Shown in pieces: positions 20,816 to 32,643 of a stretch of DNA of 64,000 bases (the first letter of the stretch is position 1; each line of letters begins with the position of its first letter). Below the pieces are notes generated by a model. The model was not told the origin of the DNA. It saw only the letters and a list, made by a program, of their open reading frames with translations, and made no database searches. The stretch lies in assembly GCA_963778385.1 (NCBI GenBank), contig CAVZUA010000032.1, positions 62,001 to 126,000 of the forward strand. The letters run 5' to 3'. Made by a program: the position numbers and the translations under genes. The DNA is from DATARH01 sp963778385 (GTDB lineage Bacteria; Pseudomonadota; Alphaproteobacteria; ATCC43930; CGMCC-115725).

Positions 20816-21031
20816 GTGAACGGAAACGAACTGCTCCGCAAGCTTCAGCGCATTGGCCGCGAGCGTGGAGTGCCGGTTCGGTTCAATCAAGAACGCGGCA
20901 AAGGTAGTCACGGCACGCTTTATTTCGGTGATAGGCGTACAACGCTCAAGGACCGAAAAGCGGAGATCAGGCCGGGACTATTGCATGCGATGCTACGCCA
21001 GCTTGGTCTGAACGAGCAGGATCTGCGGTAG
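20816..21031 (+). CDS. hicA: HicA-family mRNA-interferase toxin
   Basis: A 71-residue HicA toxin (dsRBD-like fold) that cleaves mRNA when free of HicB. The core RFNQERGKGSHGTLYF carries the catalytic His (about residue 32) in GSHG, and the TTLKDRKAEIRPGLLHAML region is typical. Start GTG 20816 has no clear ribosome binding site; the promoter position suggests leaderless translation. hicB begins 11 bases downstream. The region is AT-richer than the flanking box genes, consistent with acquisition. Confidence 0.93.
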   Translation: MNGNELLRKLQRIGRERGVPVRFNQERGKGSHGTLYFGDRRTTLKDRKAEIRPGLLHAMLRQLGLNEQDLR

Positions 21032-21042
21032 GGGTACAGCCG

Positions 21043-21489
21043 ATGTTCGATCATCTTTATGTCTATCCGGCTCGGCTTGAAGCGCAGCCTGACGGCAGCT
21101 TTGTCGTGAGTTTTCCTGATTTGCCGGAGGCCCTCACCGATGGCGATGGGTTAGGCAATGCCCTCTCACACGCGTCCGATTGCTTGTCGGAGGCCTTGGC
21201 CGGGCGGATCAGCAACGACGAGAGCATTCCGGCGCCGGGTGCGGGGCGGACGGGTCTGCATATCGTTGCCCCGGAGCCGACGGTGGCGCTCAAGGCGGCG
21301 CTCTACAGCGCGCTTCGTGAACGCGGACTGACGGTCGCCGATCTCGCGCGACGCCTCGATATCGATTATCGCCAGGCGGCGCGTCTGATCGATCCGCGCT
21401 CACCTAGCAAGCTGACAACTCTCAAGGCGGCGCTCGATGCATTGGGCTATGAAGTCGCAATCGCTGTCCAAGAGAAGCCGGCTGCATGA
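21043..21489 (+). CDS. hicB: HicB-family antitoxin
   Basis: A 148-residue antitoxin. The N-terminal RNase-H-like domain (VVSFPDLPEALTDGDG, then ALSHASDCLSEALAGRI) binds and blocks HicA. The C-terminal helix-turn-helix (LTVADLARRLDIDYRQAARL and the TLKAALDALGYEV end) would bind the operator and repress the pair. Long HicB proteins with a DNA-binding tail are common. The 3' end runs up to the 3' end of boxC, with a nine-base gap (21,490-21,498). Confidence 0.92.
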   Translation: MFDHLYVYPARLEAQPDGSFVVSFPDLPEALTDGDGLGNALSHASDCLSEALAGRISNDESIPAPGAGRTGLHIVAPEPTVALKAALYSALRERGLTVADLARRLDIDYRQAARLIDPRSPSKLTTLKAALDALGYEVAIAVQEKPAA

Positions 21490-21498
21490 ACCCATCGG

Positions 21499-23148
21499 CT
21501 ACACCCGCTTCGCATCGAATTCGGGCCGCTTGCCGGTGCCGTAGGATTTGAGCGCCCCCTTGTCGCCGACCGCGTTGGGGCGCTGGAAGACCCAGTTCTG
21601 CCAGGCGGTGAGCCGGCCGAAGATACGGGTTTCCATGGTCTCCGGGCCGGCGAAGCGGAGATTGGCTTCCAGGCCGGTCAGCGCGTCGGCCGAGAAGCTG
21701 GCGCGCTCCTCGAGCATCAGGCGGATTTCCTCATCCCAATCGACTTCGTCATAGGCGGCGGTCACCAGGCCGAGCACCTCGGCCTCGTCCGCGGCGAGCG
21801 GTTTGCCGATCTGGGCTTCAACGGTGCCCAGGCTGTCCGGTTCGCCGAGAAACCGGGTGGCGAGCCGGGTGAGACCGTTGCCCATCGGGTAACTGCCGAA
21901 ATTCAGCGCCGACAAGTTCAGCGTCGCCTCCGGCCGGTTGTCGCCGGCGCGCGTGCCGGCGAACATGACGGTTCGGTCGGCCGCGAAGCACAGCTCGGCC
22001 AGCGTTCCGGCAAAGCAGCTGCCCGGCTCGATCAGCGCGAACAGGCTGCGCGAGGTCATATCGACGCGCTTCAGCACGCGCTTCCAGTAGAGCCGGATTT
22101 CGCGGACGAGCCAGTCGTTCCGGTGCGCGTCGAGCAGCGCGTCCGCTGCCAGCACCAGCGCGGGATCGCCCTCGCTGCGCAGCAGGATGATGCCGAGCTC
22201 GGGCTCGTTGGCGCGCAGATGGAGGATTGCGTCGTCGAGCTCGCGCGCCAGGGCGAGCGGCCAGAAGGCGGCGCCCTCGGCACGGATACCGGCAGCGTCG
22301 GCCGGAAGCGCATCGGGGCCGAGGAGTGCGATCTCGGCGAGGCGCCTGTCGCGATCGAAGGCAGCGCGCAGGTAGCGGTAGGTCAGTCGGTCATCGGTGA
22401 GCTCGCGTTCGAGCGGCGGCAGGGCGACACCCTTAGCGTCCGCCGGACGGTCCGAGGCTGCGGCTAGCGCGGCGGCGCGGGCGGCGATGCGCTCGTCCCA
22501 GGCGGAGGGCGGGGCGATCTCGTCGACCAGGCGCCAATCGACGGCCCGCTGGCCGCGCACGCCTTCTTCTGTCGTGCAGAACAGGTCGGCGCGGTCGCGG
22601 CGGACCTTGCGCTTGTCGGTGAGGCGCGTGAGGCCGCCGGTGCCCGGCAGGACGGCGAGCAACGGCACCTCGGGTAGCGACACGGCCGAGCGGCGGTCGT
22701 CGATGAGCGTGATCCAGTTGCAGGAAGCGGCCAGTTCGTAGCCGCCGCCGGCGGCGGTGCCGCTCACCGCGGCGAGGTAGCGCTGCCCGGAATGGGCCGA
22801 GGCGTCCTCGATCGCGAGGCGCGTCTCGTTGGTGAATTTGCAGAAATTGATCTTGTCGCCATGGGCGGATTTGGCGAGCGCGCCGATATTGGCACCGGCG
22901 CAAAACACGTTCGGCTTGCCCGAGCGGATGACGACCGCGCGCACCTCGGGATGCTCGAAGCGCAGCCGCTGGACCGCGTCGGCCAGCTCTATATCGACGC
23001 CGAGATCATAGGAATTGAGCTTCAGCTCGGTGCCGGCGTAGAGGCCGCCCGCCGCGTCGACATCGAGGGTCAGGGTCGCGACGGCGCCGTCGGTCGCCAG
23101 CCGCCAATGACGGTAGCGCGACGGGTCGGTGCGATGGTCGATGATCAT
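21499..23148 (-). CDS. boxC: 2,3-Epoxybenzoyl-CoA dihydrolase (benzoyl-CoA-dihydrodiol lyase) BoxC
   Basis: Crotonase-superfamily enzyme that opens 2,3-epoxybenzoyl-CoA to 3,4-dehydroadipyl-CoA semialdehyde and formate. Predicted 549 residues, as expected for BoxC. The VFCAGANIGAL oxyanion region and GTAAGGGYELAASCNWITL block are clear, and the protein ends with the family's tail GALKSYGTGKRPEF. I chose ATG 23148 (MIIDHRTDPSRYRHWRL). The frame stays open a further ~54 codons upstream, but only through a palindromic repeat whose product is low-complexity. Confidence 0.95.
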   Translation of the reverse strand: MIIDHRTDPSRYRHWRLATDGAVATLTLDVDAAGGLYAGTELKLNSYDLGVDIELADAVQRLRFEHPEVRAVVIRSGKPNVFCAGANIGALAKSAHGDKINFCKFTNETRLAIEDASAHSGQRYLAAVSGTAAGGGYELAASCNWITLIDDRRSAVSLPEVPLLAVLPGTGGLTRLTDKRKVRRDRADLFCTTEEGVRGQRAVDWRLVDEIAPPSAWDERIAARAAALAAASDRPADAKGVALPPLERELTDDRLTYRYLRAAFDRDRRLAEIALLGPDALPADAAGIRAEGAAFWPLALARELDDAILHLRANEPELGIILLRSEGDPALVLAADALLDAHRNDWLVREIRLYWKRVLKRVDMTSRSLFALIEPGSCFAGTLAELCFAADRTVMFAGTRAGDNRPEATLNLSALNFGSYPMGNGLTRLATRFLGEPDSLGTVEAQIGKPLAADEAEVLGLVTAAYDEVDWDEEIRLMLEERASFSADALTGLEANLRFAGPETMETRIFGRLTAWQNWVFQRPNAVGDKGALKSYGTGKRPEFDAKRV

Positions 23149-23172
23149 TGTGCGCACCCGTGCGGCCGCGCG

Positions 23173-23279
23173 TACCCCCACCCCGACCCTCCCCCGCCAG
23201 CGGGGGAGGGGGCGCTGTTGCAGCGCAGGCACCCGCCATCTCCCTCCCCCGCTAGCGGGGGAGGGTCGGGGTGGGGGTA
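23173..23279. repeat. GC-rich palindromic repeat (family A), copy 2, inside the box operon
   Basis: Inverted arms TACCCCCACCCCGACCCTCC and its complement, each with an inner CCTCCCCCGC-type hairpin. It fills the space between the bclA 3' end and the boxC start. Such structures often protect or end the upstream message, so it may set the relative levels of ligase and BoxC. Confidence 0.88.
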
Positions 23280-23299
23280 ATATGTCTCGGCGACGACGG

Positions 23300-24832
<1,533 letters not shown>

Positions 24833-24844
24833 GGGAGGTGCATC

Positions 24845-26002
<1,158 letters not shown>

Positions 26003-26077
26003 GGCCGTTTTCTCCCTGCCTTTGGCATGACATCATAATCCCACAACGCGAGCGCCACGAGAGCGATGGGAGAGACG

Positions 26078-27016
26078 ATGCCGAACCTGCACCCGCAAAT
26101 CCAAACGGTGCTCGAAGCGATGGCCCGGCTCGAGCTCAAGCCGATCGAGGCGATGACGCCGATCGAGGCGCGCGCGCAGATGGAGATGATGGCCGCCTCG
26201 CGCAAGGCCGAGCCGCTGCCGACGAAACGCATCGAAAACCGCACCATCCCCGGCCCGGCGGGCGAGATGCCGGTGCGCATCTATTGGCCGAACGCTGCCG
26301 GTAGGCTGCCGGCGATCGCCTATTACCACGGCGGCGGTCATGTGATCGGCAGCCTCAACTCGCACGATCTGATCGCGCGCAATCTGTGCGGCGGGGCCGA
26401 GGCGGTCGTGGTGTCGATCGATTACCGGATGGGGCCGGAGCACCGCTTCCCGGCGGCGGTCGAGGATTCCGTCGCCGGGCTCGAATGGCTGCACGCCAAT
26501 GCCGCCAGCCTCGGCGCCGATCCGGGTCGGCTCGGCGTGCATGGCGACAGCGCAGGCGCCAATCTCGCGGCGGTGGTGGCGCTGATCGCGCGCGACAAGG
26601 GCGGGCCGAAGCTGCGGCTGCAATCGCTGGTCTACCCGGTCGCCGATTTCCGCATGGAGACCGAGAGCTACACGAAATACGCCACCGGCTGCGGCATCCT
26701 CACCGCGGACGCGATGAGATGGTTCCGCGGCCATTACTTGCGGACCGTGGACGATGCGCTCGATTGGCGCGCCTCGCCGCTGCTGGTTGCGGATTTGAAG
26801 GGCGTCGCCCCGGCAATCGTCATCGCCGCGGAATGCGACGTGCTGCATGACGAGGGGTTCGCGTATGCTGAGCGGCTGAAAGCCGCCGGTATAGAGGTCG
26901 AGTATCGGCGTTATGCCGGCATGATCCACGCGTTTTTCGGGATGATGCCGTCGGTCGACGACGCGATGAACGCGCAGCGCGCGGTGTGGACCGCGTTCAA
27001 GAAGGCGTTCGCCTAA
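26078..27016 (+). CDS. HSL-family alpha/beta-hydrolase (esterase)
   Basis: A 312-residue hormone-sensitive-lipase-type esterase. HGGG (84-87) forms the oxyanion hole and GDSAG (156-160) holds the nucleophile Ser158. The acid is probably the Asp in ECDVLHDEG, and the His is in GMIHAFFGM. Cytoplasmic, no signal peptide. Start ATG 26078 is behind GGGAGAG; ATG 26066 is an in-frame alternative. It is divergent from the MetE-like gene and may share its promoter region. Confidence 0.9.
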   Translation: MPNLHPQIQTVLEAMARLELKPIEAMTPIEARAQMEMMAASRKAEPLPTKRIENRTIPGPAGEMPVRIYWPNAAGRLPAIAYYHGGGHVIGSLNSHDLIARNLCGGAEAVVVSIDYRMGPEHRFPAAVEDSVAGLEWLHANAASLGADPGRLGVHGDSAGANLAAVVALIARDKGGPKLRLQSLVYPVADFRMETESYTKYATGCGILTADAMRWFRGHYLRTVDDALDWRASPLLVADLKGVAPAIVIAAECDVLHDEGFAYAERLKAAGIEVEYRRYAGMIHAFFGMMPSVDDAMNAQRAVWTAFKKAFA

Positions 27017-27307
27017 AGTTGAATTTGATCGGAGTTCCGAGAGTTTTTCGCTAAATTGCCGGGTGGATTGAGCAGAACTTTTCCCGCAACAACGGCGCTG
27101 CCGACCGGGGATGCCACCGCCGCCCGCCAATTCGCCGATCGCCCGCGCGCAACTGGACCTCGATGCTTTGCCGCCGGCGGAGCGGCTCGACCGGTGGCGC
27201 GAGGCGCTTGAGTCCGACAAATAAACAAAGGCGACCCTCGCTATAGTTGCGGCAAGCCCGCAGCTATTGCCGTGGCTCGACCGCATTTTGGGGATCGGGG
27301 GACATCC

Positions 27308-30193
27308 ATGTTGAGAAAGGTTGTGCTGCTGCCGGGCTTTGCCGTGCTCGGGCTGGTCGGTCAGGGGTCAACGGCAAACGCCATCACGATCAACGACGCC
27401 ACCGCGGCGGCAGCCGGCGGCATCGAAAATTATTTCGACAGCGCGAACACTATGCCCAACGTGGTCGAACTGACGCTGGGTCCCAAAAACAACCTGCTTT
27501 GCACCGGTACCCTGATCAATTCGCGGACGATCCTGACCGCGGCGCATTGCTTCAGCGGGCCCATTGTTCCCGGCAACACGGTCGGATTTTCGCCCGACAC
27601 CAATGTCGCCAACGCCCGCAGCGTCAACACCACCGGCGCGACGCTTGCACCGGGATACAACCCTGCCGGCAAGGGACTTGGCCCCAACGATATCGCGATG
27701 CTATCGCTCGCCACGCCGGTGACGAACCTCACGCCGGTGACGCTTCTGCAACCGGGCCAGCCGTTGCCGCCGGTTGGCACGGTGGTTACCCTCGTCGGAT
27801 ACGGCTCGAACGGGACGGGCACGACCGGATCGGTCAACAGCGGCGACGGCAAGCGCCGCATCTCGATGACCGAGATCGGCCGCATCGGCGCGATGAACGC
27901 GGGGCCCAGCCCGGACAGCAATTCCGATCAGGGGGTCTTTCAGGCGCAGTTTCGCAATCCGAATTCCCCCGCGAATCCTGATCTCTTCGGGCTCGCCGCC
28001 CAGAACATCCCGACGCAAGCGCTTGAAGGCGGCGTCGGCGGCGGCGACAGCGGCGGCCCGATGTTTATCGTCACGCCGAACGGGTTGGTGGAGATCGGCA
28101 CCGTTGTCGGCGGCGCGAACAGTGACGGTCGCCCGGCTGGTGGTTATGGCGACGTCAATACCTGGACGCAAGTGCCGCTGTTTGGCGCCTGGATCGCACA
28201 GAACAGCGCGTTGCGCCTGTATTCGTCCAACGCCGGCAACTTCAACTGGAGCAACCCCGCAGCCTGGACCGACAGCGTGCCGGGGGTTGCGTCCCAAGCG
28301 CCGAACAACACGAACGGGATGATCGCCAACGCGCTCAACATCGCCAATTACTTTAATGTCACCTTGGCCAATCCCGGGACGATCACGCTCGACATCAGCC
28401 CGACGATCGACTCTCTCGCCATTGGCGGCGCGGCGTCGCAGCTGACCATTCCGCAAAACACGCTGCTGACCACGGTCCTGGACTCGCAAATGACCGCCGG
28501 GTCGCTGCTGGTGAATGGCGGGTTGACGACCCAGAGATTGTCCCTCAGCGGCGGTGTGTTGAGCGGCATCGGAACGGTGACCGCGTCCGGTGGCGTGAGC
28601 AACGCCGCGACGGTGGCGCCGGGCACCACGACCGCGCTCGGCACGCTGACGATCGCCGGCAATTACGCGCAGACTGCCGCCGGCACGCTCAGCATTCGCC
28701 TGGGCGCCAACAATGCGTCCGACCAGCTCGCGGTCGGCGGCGCGGCGAGCCTCGCCGGCGCTCTGCAGCTCGCCTCGTTCAACGGCGACTATATCGTCGG
28801 TAGCAAATACACGGTGCTGAGCGCCAATTCGCTGACCGGCACCTTCGCTGCTCCCAGTCCGCTGTCGGCTTTCCTCGCGGCCTCCCCGGCTTATTCAGGT
28901 AATGGGGTTCAGGTCTCGATCGTGCAGACCAAGACCCTGGTGTCGGGCGCCAAGACCAACAACGAGGTCGCGACCGCCAATGCGTTGACGAAAGTCGAGA
29001 ACAGCGCCACCGGCACGCTGCAGACCGGCGTCACCGACCTCCTCAACAGCCAGAACACGGCGCAGGAGGACAAGGGCCTCGATGAATTCGGCGCGGACGG
29101 CAACGGCCGCGGCGATGTGGTCGGCAATCAGCTCACCGGCAACATGGCCGCCGCGCGGATCGTCGGCAACGCGCTCGATCAGCACCTCGCGATGATGCGT
29201 GCCGACGATCCGTCGCTCGGCATGATCGCGTCGGCGGGCATGCACTCGCTCAGCTACAGCTTTGGCAGCAAGGCCGGCGGGCAACTCGCGGCCGGCGTTG
29301 CGACCGATGCGGCGGCGGCGCAGACCGCCGCGGCGCCGGTCGGCCCGACACCCGCCAGCCCGTTCAAGTTCTGGGCGCAGGGTGTCGGCGGCTGGGAGAA
29401 TTTGCGCAGCGACGGCCAGGTTCCCGGCATGACGCAGTCGATCGGCGGCGTGATCGCCGGCGCGGACATGCTGGTTGGCGCGGTGCCCGGGCTGAAGGCC
29501 GGCGCGGCGTTTTCCTTCACCTCGGGCGATCTGAGCGGCGGCGGCGAAAGCGGCACGACCGATGCTTATCGTTTTGCGGTTTACGGCACGCAGAGCATCG
29601 GGGCGGGCTTTATCGAGGGCCGCGTCGGCTATGGCCATGACGACATCTCGACAAACCGCTTTATCGATTTCGCTGGCCTCAATCTCTCGCCGGCGGCCAG
29701 CACCTCGGGCGACGAGGTGTCGACCCGGTTCGGCGTCGGTTACGGGTTTGATGCCGGGTGGGTCCATCTCGAGCCGAGCGCGGCGGTCGCCTACGATCAT
29801 GTGACGCGCGACGCGTTCAGCGAAACCAACGCCGGCACGCTGGGTCTCAATGTCGGCTCGGGCAGCCTTGACAGCCTGCGGCTGTCGATCGGCGCGCGCG
29901 CTGCGGCGGTCTACGATCTGGGCAGCGGCTTTATCTTGCGTCCGACGGCCCAGGCCCGCTTCGAGGAGCACGTGCTCAACGAGCAGCCGAACAGCACGAT
30001 GTTGTTCATCGGCGCACCCGCCGTGCCATTTCTCATCCAGGGCGTCAAGCCAGGCCAGCAGTCAGGGCTGTTCGACGCCGGCTTTACCATCGGCAACGGC
30101 AACGGGATCGCGATGTTCGCCGCGTATACCGCGGAAGTCCGCGATCACGAGACGACACAGGCGGTGGTCGGCGGGTTGCGGATCACCTGGTAG
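27308..30193 (+). CDS. Autotransporter with trypsin-like serine protease passenger
   Basis: A 961-residue type V secretion protein. The signal peptide is residues 1-25 (cut after TANA). The chymotrypsin-like domain has LTAAHC (His80), NDIAML (Asp128) and GGGDSGGP (Ser248), a complete triad. A Gly/Thr/Ala-rich stalk follows, with a SGGVSNAATVAPGTTTALG unit of the autotransporter-repeat type. The last ~280 residues form the beta-barrel, ending in the aromatic residue Trp (GGLRITW) needed for outer-membrane assembly. Start ATG 27308 follows GGGGGA. It stands alone, and the target of the protease is unknown. Confidence 0.93.
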   Translation: MLRKVVLLPGFAVLGLVGQGSTANAITINDATAAAAGGIENYFDSANTMPNVVELTLGPKNNLLCTGTLINSRTILTAAHCFSGPIVPGNTVGFSPDTNVANARSVNTTGATLAPGYNPAGKGLGPNDIAMLSLATPVTNLTPVTLLQPGQPLPPVGTVVTLVGYGSNGTGTTGSVNSGDGKRRISMTEIGRIGAMNAGPSPDSNSDQGVFQAQFRNPNSPANPDLFGLAAQNIPTQALEGGVGGGDSGGPMFIVTPNGLVEIGTVVGGANSDGRPAGGYGDVNTWTQVPLFGAWIAQNSALRLYSSNAGNFNWSNPAAWTDSVPGVASQAPNNTNGMIANALNIANYFNVTLANPGTITLDISPTIDSLAIGGAASQLTIPQNTLLTTVLDSQMTAGSLLVNGGLTTQRLSLSGGVLSGIGTVTASGGVSNAATVAPGTTTALGTLTIAGNYAQTAAGTLSIRLGANNASDQLAVGGAASLAGALQLASFNGDYIVGSKYTVLSANSLTGTFAAPSPLSAFLAASPAYSGNGVQVSIVQTKTLVSGAKTNNEVATANALTKVENSATGTLQTGVTDLLNSQNTAQEDKGLDEFGADGNGRGDVVGNQLTGNMAAARIVGNALDQHLAMMRADDPSLGMIASAGMHSLSYSFGSKAGGQLAAGVATDAAAAQTAAAPVGPTPASPFKFWAQGVGGWENLRSDGQVPGMTQSIGGVIAGADMLVGAVPGLKAGAAFSFTSGDLSGGGESGTTDAYRFAVYGTQSIGAGFIEGRVGYGHDDISTNRFIDFAGLNLSPAASTSGDEVSTRFGVGYGFDAGWVHLEPSAAVAYDHVTRDAFSETNAGTLGLNVGSGSLDSLRLSIGARAAAVYDLGSGFILRPTAQARFEEHVLNEQPNSTMLFIGAPAVPFLIQGVKPGQQSGLFDAGFTIGNGNGIAMFAAYTAEVRDHETTQAVVGGLRITW

Positions 30194-30240
30194 GCGGGCG
30201 GCGCAGCCTAAGGCGAAATCCAATTAGATCGGGCGGCGGT

Positions 30241-30314
30241 GCCGGCCCCCACCCCAACCCTCCCCCGTGGACACGGGGGAGGGAGAGCCGCGTAGCGGCT
30301 GGGAGGGGGCCGGC
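30241..30314. repeat. GC-rich palindromic repeat (family A, short form), copy 3
   Basis: Perfect 10-bp outer arms GCCGGCCCCC (30241-30250) and GGGGGCCGGC (30305-30314), with two small inner hairpins. It lies between the convergent autotransporter and monooxygenase genes and could end both transcripts. Confidence 0.85.
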
Positions 30315-30335
30315 GCTAGCTTGGCGAGGCTGGCT

Positions 30336-31484
30336 TTAGGCCGGGGCGAAGAGGCGCTCCTTCGCGGCCGGTTGCGGTGCGGCGACCGGTCCGCCGGCCG
30401 GGGCGGCGAAGCCCGCGTCGCGCTGCAGGGTCGGCAGCACGCGGTCGGCGAAGAGGCGCATGTTGACCTCGGCCTCCTCGTGCGGCAGGCCGCCGAACGA
30501 GAATTCGGTGACGAGATGGTCCATGCCGGTGCAGCGCTGCAGCTCGCGGATCTGTTCGAGGCAGTCGGCCGGCGTCCCGACGATCTGGATCGACACGTAA
30601 AAATCGGTCGCCTTTTGCTTGGTCTCGGCGCTTTCGTTGATCTTGGCGTAGGTGCGCGCCATCTTGCCGTAGCTCTCGTAGCCCTTGACGGTCGAGAGAT
30701 GGCCATCGGAGAAATGGTAGTGATCGTCGATCGACTGCCATTTGGCGCCGAGATACTGGAAGGCGCGCTCGTGCGCTTCCTGGCGGTCCTCGGCGCAGCA
30801 GACATTGGTGAGGATGATCGGCGGGCGCGGCGTGTGGCCGGAGGCGGTGGCGATCTCGCGGTAGCGCGCGATGTCCTCGGCGGCTTTCGGCCATTCGTTC
30901 TGCATCACCATTAGTACGCCAAAGCCTAGCTTGGCCATGATCTCGGCCGAGTCGGGGCTCACCGCCGAGGCGTAGAAGCGGCGCTCGGGGTGCGAGACCG
31001 GGCGCGGGCGGATCGCGGTGCGCGGGATCTGGTAGAACTCACCGTGGTGCTCGAAGCTGTCGTTGGCGAGCGCCTTGACGATGATCTGAGCCGCCTCGAC
31101 AAAACGCGGCCGTGCCTCGCCCATGGGCACGCGGAAGCCTTCATATTCGACGCTCGCGGCGCCGCGGCCAAAGCCGAACACGCAGCGTCCGCCGCACAGG
31201 ATGTCCAACAGCGCGATCTGCTCGGCGACGCGCACCGGATCGTGCCACGGCAACACGATAACCGCGGTGCCGAGCTGGATGCGCTTTGTGCGGCCGGCGT
31301 AATACGACAGCAGCTGGGTCGGCGCCGGCGACATCGCATAGCCGGTGAAGTGATGCTCCAGCGCGAACAGCAAATCAAAGCCGAGCGGCTCGGCGAGATC
31401 GCCCATCGCCAGATGCTCGCCGACCACCGAGGCGTCCGACCGGCCCGCCTGGCACAGCATGTTGAGCGCGACCCCGACCTTCAT
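30336..31484 (-). CDS. LLM-class flavin-dependent oxidoreductase
   Basis: A 382-residue luciferase-like monooxygenase that would use FMNH2 (or F420) and O2. The N-terminal strand MKVGVALNMLCQAG, then FALEHHFTGY, QLGTAVIVLPWHDPVRVAEQ and GFGRGAASVEYEGF are standard for the family. The C-terminal ~30 residues are Ala/Pro-rich and unlike the rest. ATG 31484 follows GGGAGGA; ATG 31499 is in frame but less likely. The PhyH dioxygenase lies upstream on the same strand. Substrate unknown. Confidence 0.9.
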   Translation of the reverse strand: MKVGVALNMLCQAGRSDASVVGEHLAMGDLAEPLGFDLLFALEHHFTGYAMSPAPTQLLSYYAGRTKRIQLGTAVIVLPWHDPVRVAEQIALLDILCGGRCVFGFGRGAASVEYEGFRVPMGEARPRFVEAAQIIVKALANDSFEHHGEFYQIPRTAIRPRPVSHPERRFYASAVSPDSAEIMAKLGFGVLMVMQNEWPKAAEDIARYREIATASGHTPRPPIILTNVCCAEDRQEAHERAFQYLGAKWQSIDDHYHFSDGHLSTVKGYESYGKMARTYAKINESAETKQKATDFYVSIQIVGTPADCLEQIRELQRCTGMDHLVTEFSFGGLPHEEAEVNMRLFADRVLPTLQRDAGFAAPAGGPVAAPQPAAKERLFAPA

Positions 31485-31662
31485 GGCGTCCTCCCGCAAT
31501 TTGCTCCGCCAAGGTTCCGCGTATCGATGGATGGGGTCAACCTCTTCCCTCTAATGTGAAAGCACGCGAAGGGGCTGGAGCTCGGAAGCTCAAACTGTTC
31601 AACGACCGAATGATCGATTTGGCGCTTTTCCGGTTGGATCGGATCGTTAGCATAGCGCCGAG

Positions 31663-32550
31663 TTACAGCTCCGCGTTCTGCGCCGTAAAGATGGAGCCGT
31701 AGCCCTGTTTCGACCAGTCGGGCGGCACCGGGCAGGGTGTCGGATCGAGATGCGCGACGGTCGCCGGCTTGCCGCGCACGATGTCGCCGGTGTAGCGGGT
31801 CGGCGTCGGGGTCGGCATCCAGGTGAAGGCGTCGGCCGAGCTGTAGACAAAGAGCGCCACCGGCCGCACCCGGTTGGTCGCGTTGGCGCGCGAGCCATGC
31901 ACCGTCCGGCAGTTGATCGCGATCACCGTACCGGCCGGCCCGGTCAGGTCCTCGGCGCGTTCCATCGCGATCGCGGCATGGTCCGATTTGCGGATCGCCC
32001 CGGTCCATGCGTCCTTGTCGTCGCGATGCACGAAGATCGGCCCGCGATGGCTGCCGGGAACGCAGGTCAGCGGCCCCTGCTCGACCGGCACGTCCTCGAG
32101 ATAGATGCCGAGCGTCACCGGGCTGTAATTGGTATGCGGCCAGGCCGGGATGTCCTGGTGCCAATCGACGATCTCGCCCGAGCCGGGATATTTGTAATTG
32201 AGCTTCGACGAGTGGAACTTGACGTCGGGGCCGACCAGGTCGGCGGCGATATCGGCCAGCGGCAATTCGCTGCAGATGCGCCAGAAATCCGGGTGACGGT
32301 CGACCAGCGCGCGCAACCGCCGGACATGCGGGTGATCCGGCCGATGCTCGGGCCCAATATCGAATTCCGCATTCGACGCAGCGACGCTTCGGCTCTTGTC
32401 GATAAACGCGGCCGACCGCGCCCGCAGCAAGTCGAGCCATTCGTCGGCGATCAGCCCCGGCGCGGCGAGAAAGCCGTGCTCGAAATAGGCTTCGCGCTGC
32501 TCCTGGGTCAGCACCGCCGGCTTGTGGGCGAGAATCGTTTCCGGCGTCAT
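31663..32550 (-). CDS. Phytanoyl-CoA dioxygenase (PhyH) family protein
   Basis: A 295-residue Fe(II)/2-oxoglutarate oxygenase. The iron site is WHQD plus the His of TVHGS, and the Arg of RPVALFVYSS would bind 2-oxoglutarate. GIYLEDVPVEQGPLTCVPGS is the conserved beta-strand pair. Family members hydroxylate acyl-CoAs or small metabolites; the substrate is unknown. Start ATG 32550; ATG 32562 is an alternative. It may share a transcript with the flavin monooxygenase 178 bases downstream. Confidence 0.88.
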   Translation of the reverse strand: MTPETILAHKPAVLTQEQREAYFEHGFLAAPGLIADEWLDLLRARSAAFIDKSRSVAASNAEFDIGPEHRPDHPHVRRLRALVDRHPDFWRICSELPLADIAADLVGPDVKFHSSKLNYKYPGSGEIVDWHQDIPAWPHTNYSPVTLGIYLEDVPVEQGPLTCVPGSHRGPIFVHRDDKDAWTGAIRKSDHAAIAMERAEDLTGPAGTVIAINCRTVHGSRANATNRVRPVALFVYSSADAFTWMPTPTPTRYTGDIVRGKPATVAHLDPTPCPVPPDWSKQGYGSIFTAQNAEL

Positions 32551-32643
32551 CGTGCAGCTCACCTCGTGTCTTTACCGAGGCTTCGAGATTACGGCATGTC
32601 CGAAGCGGGTTGAAGGCCTCGCCATGCGTGCCGGCGATATGCT

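Noticed and set aside
27111..27224. 37-codon open frame ending in LPPAERLDRWREALESDK
   Set aside because: Amphipathic and suggestive, but no ribosome binding site or homologue known; could be a gene remnant. Not enough to call.
27242..27247. TATAGT as -10 box of the autotransporter gene
   Set aside because: No matching -35 element within 15-19 bases.
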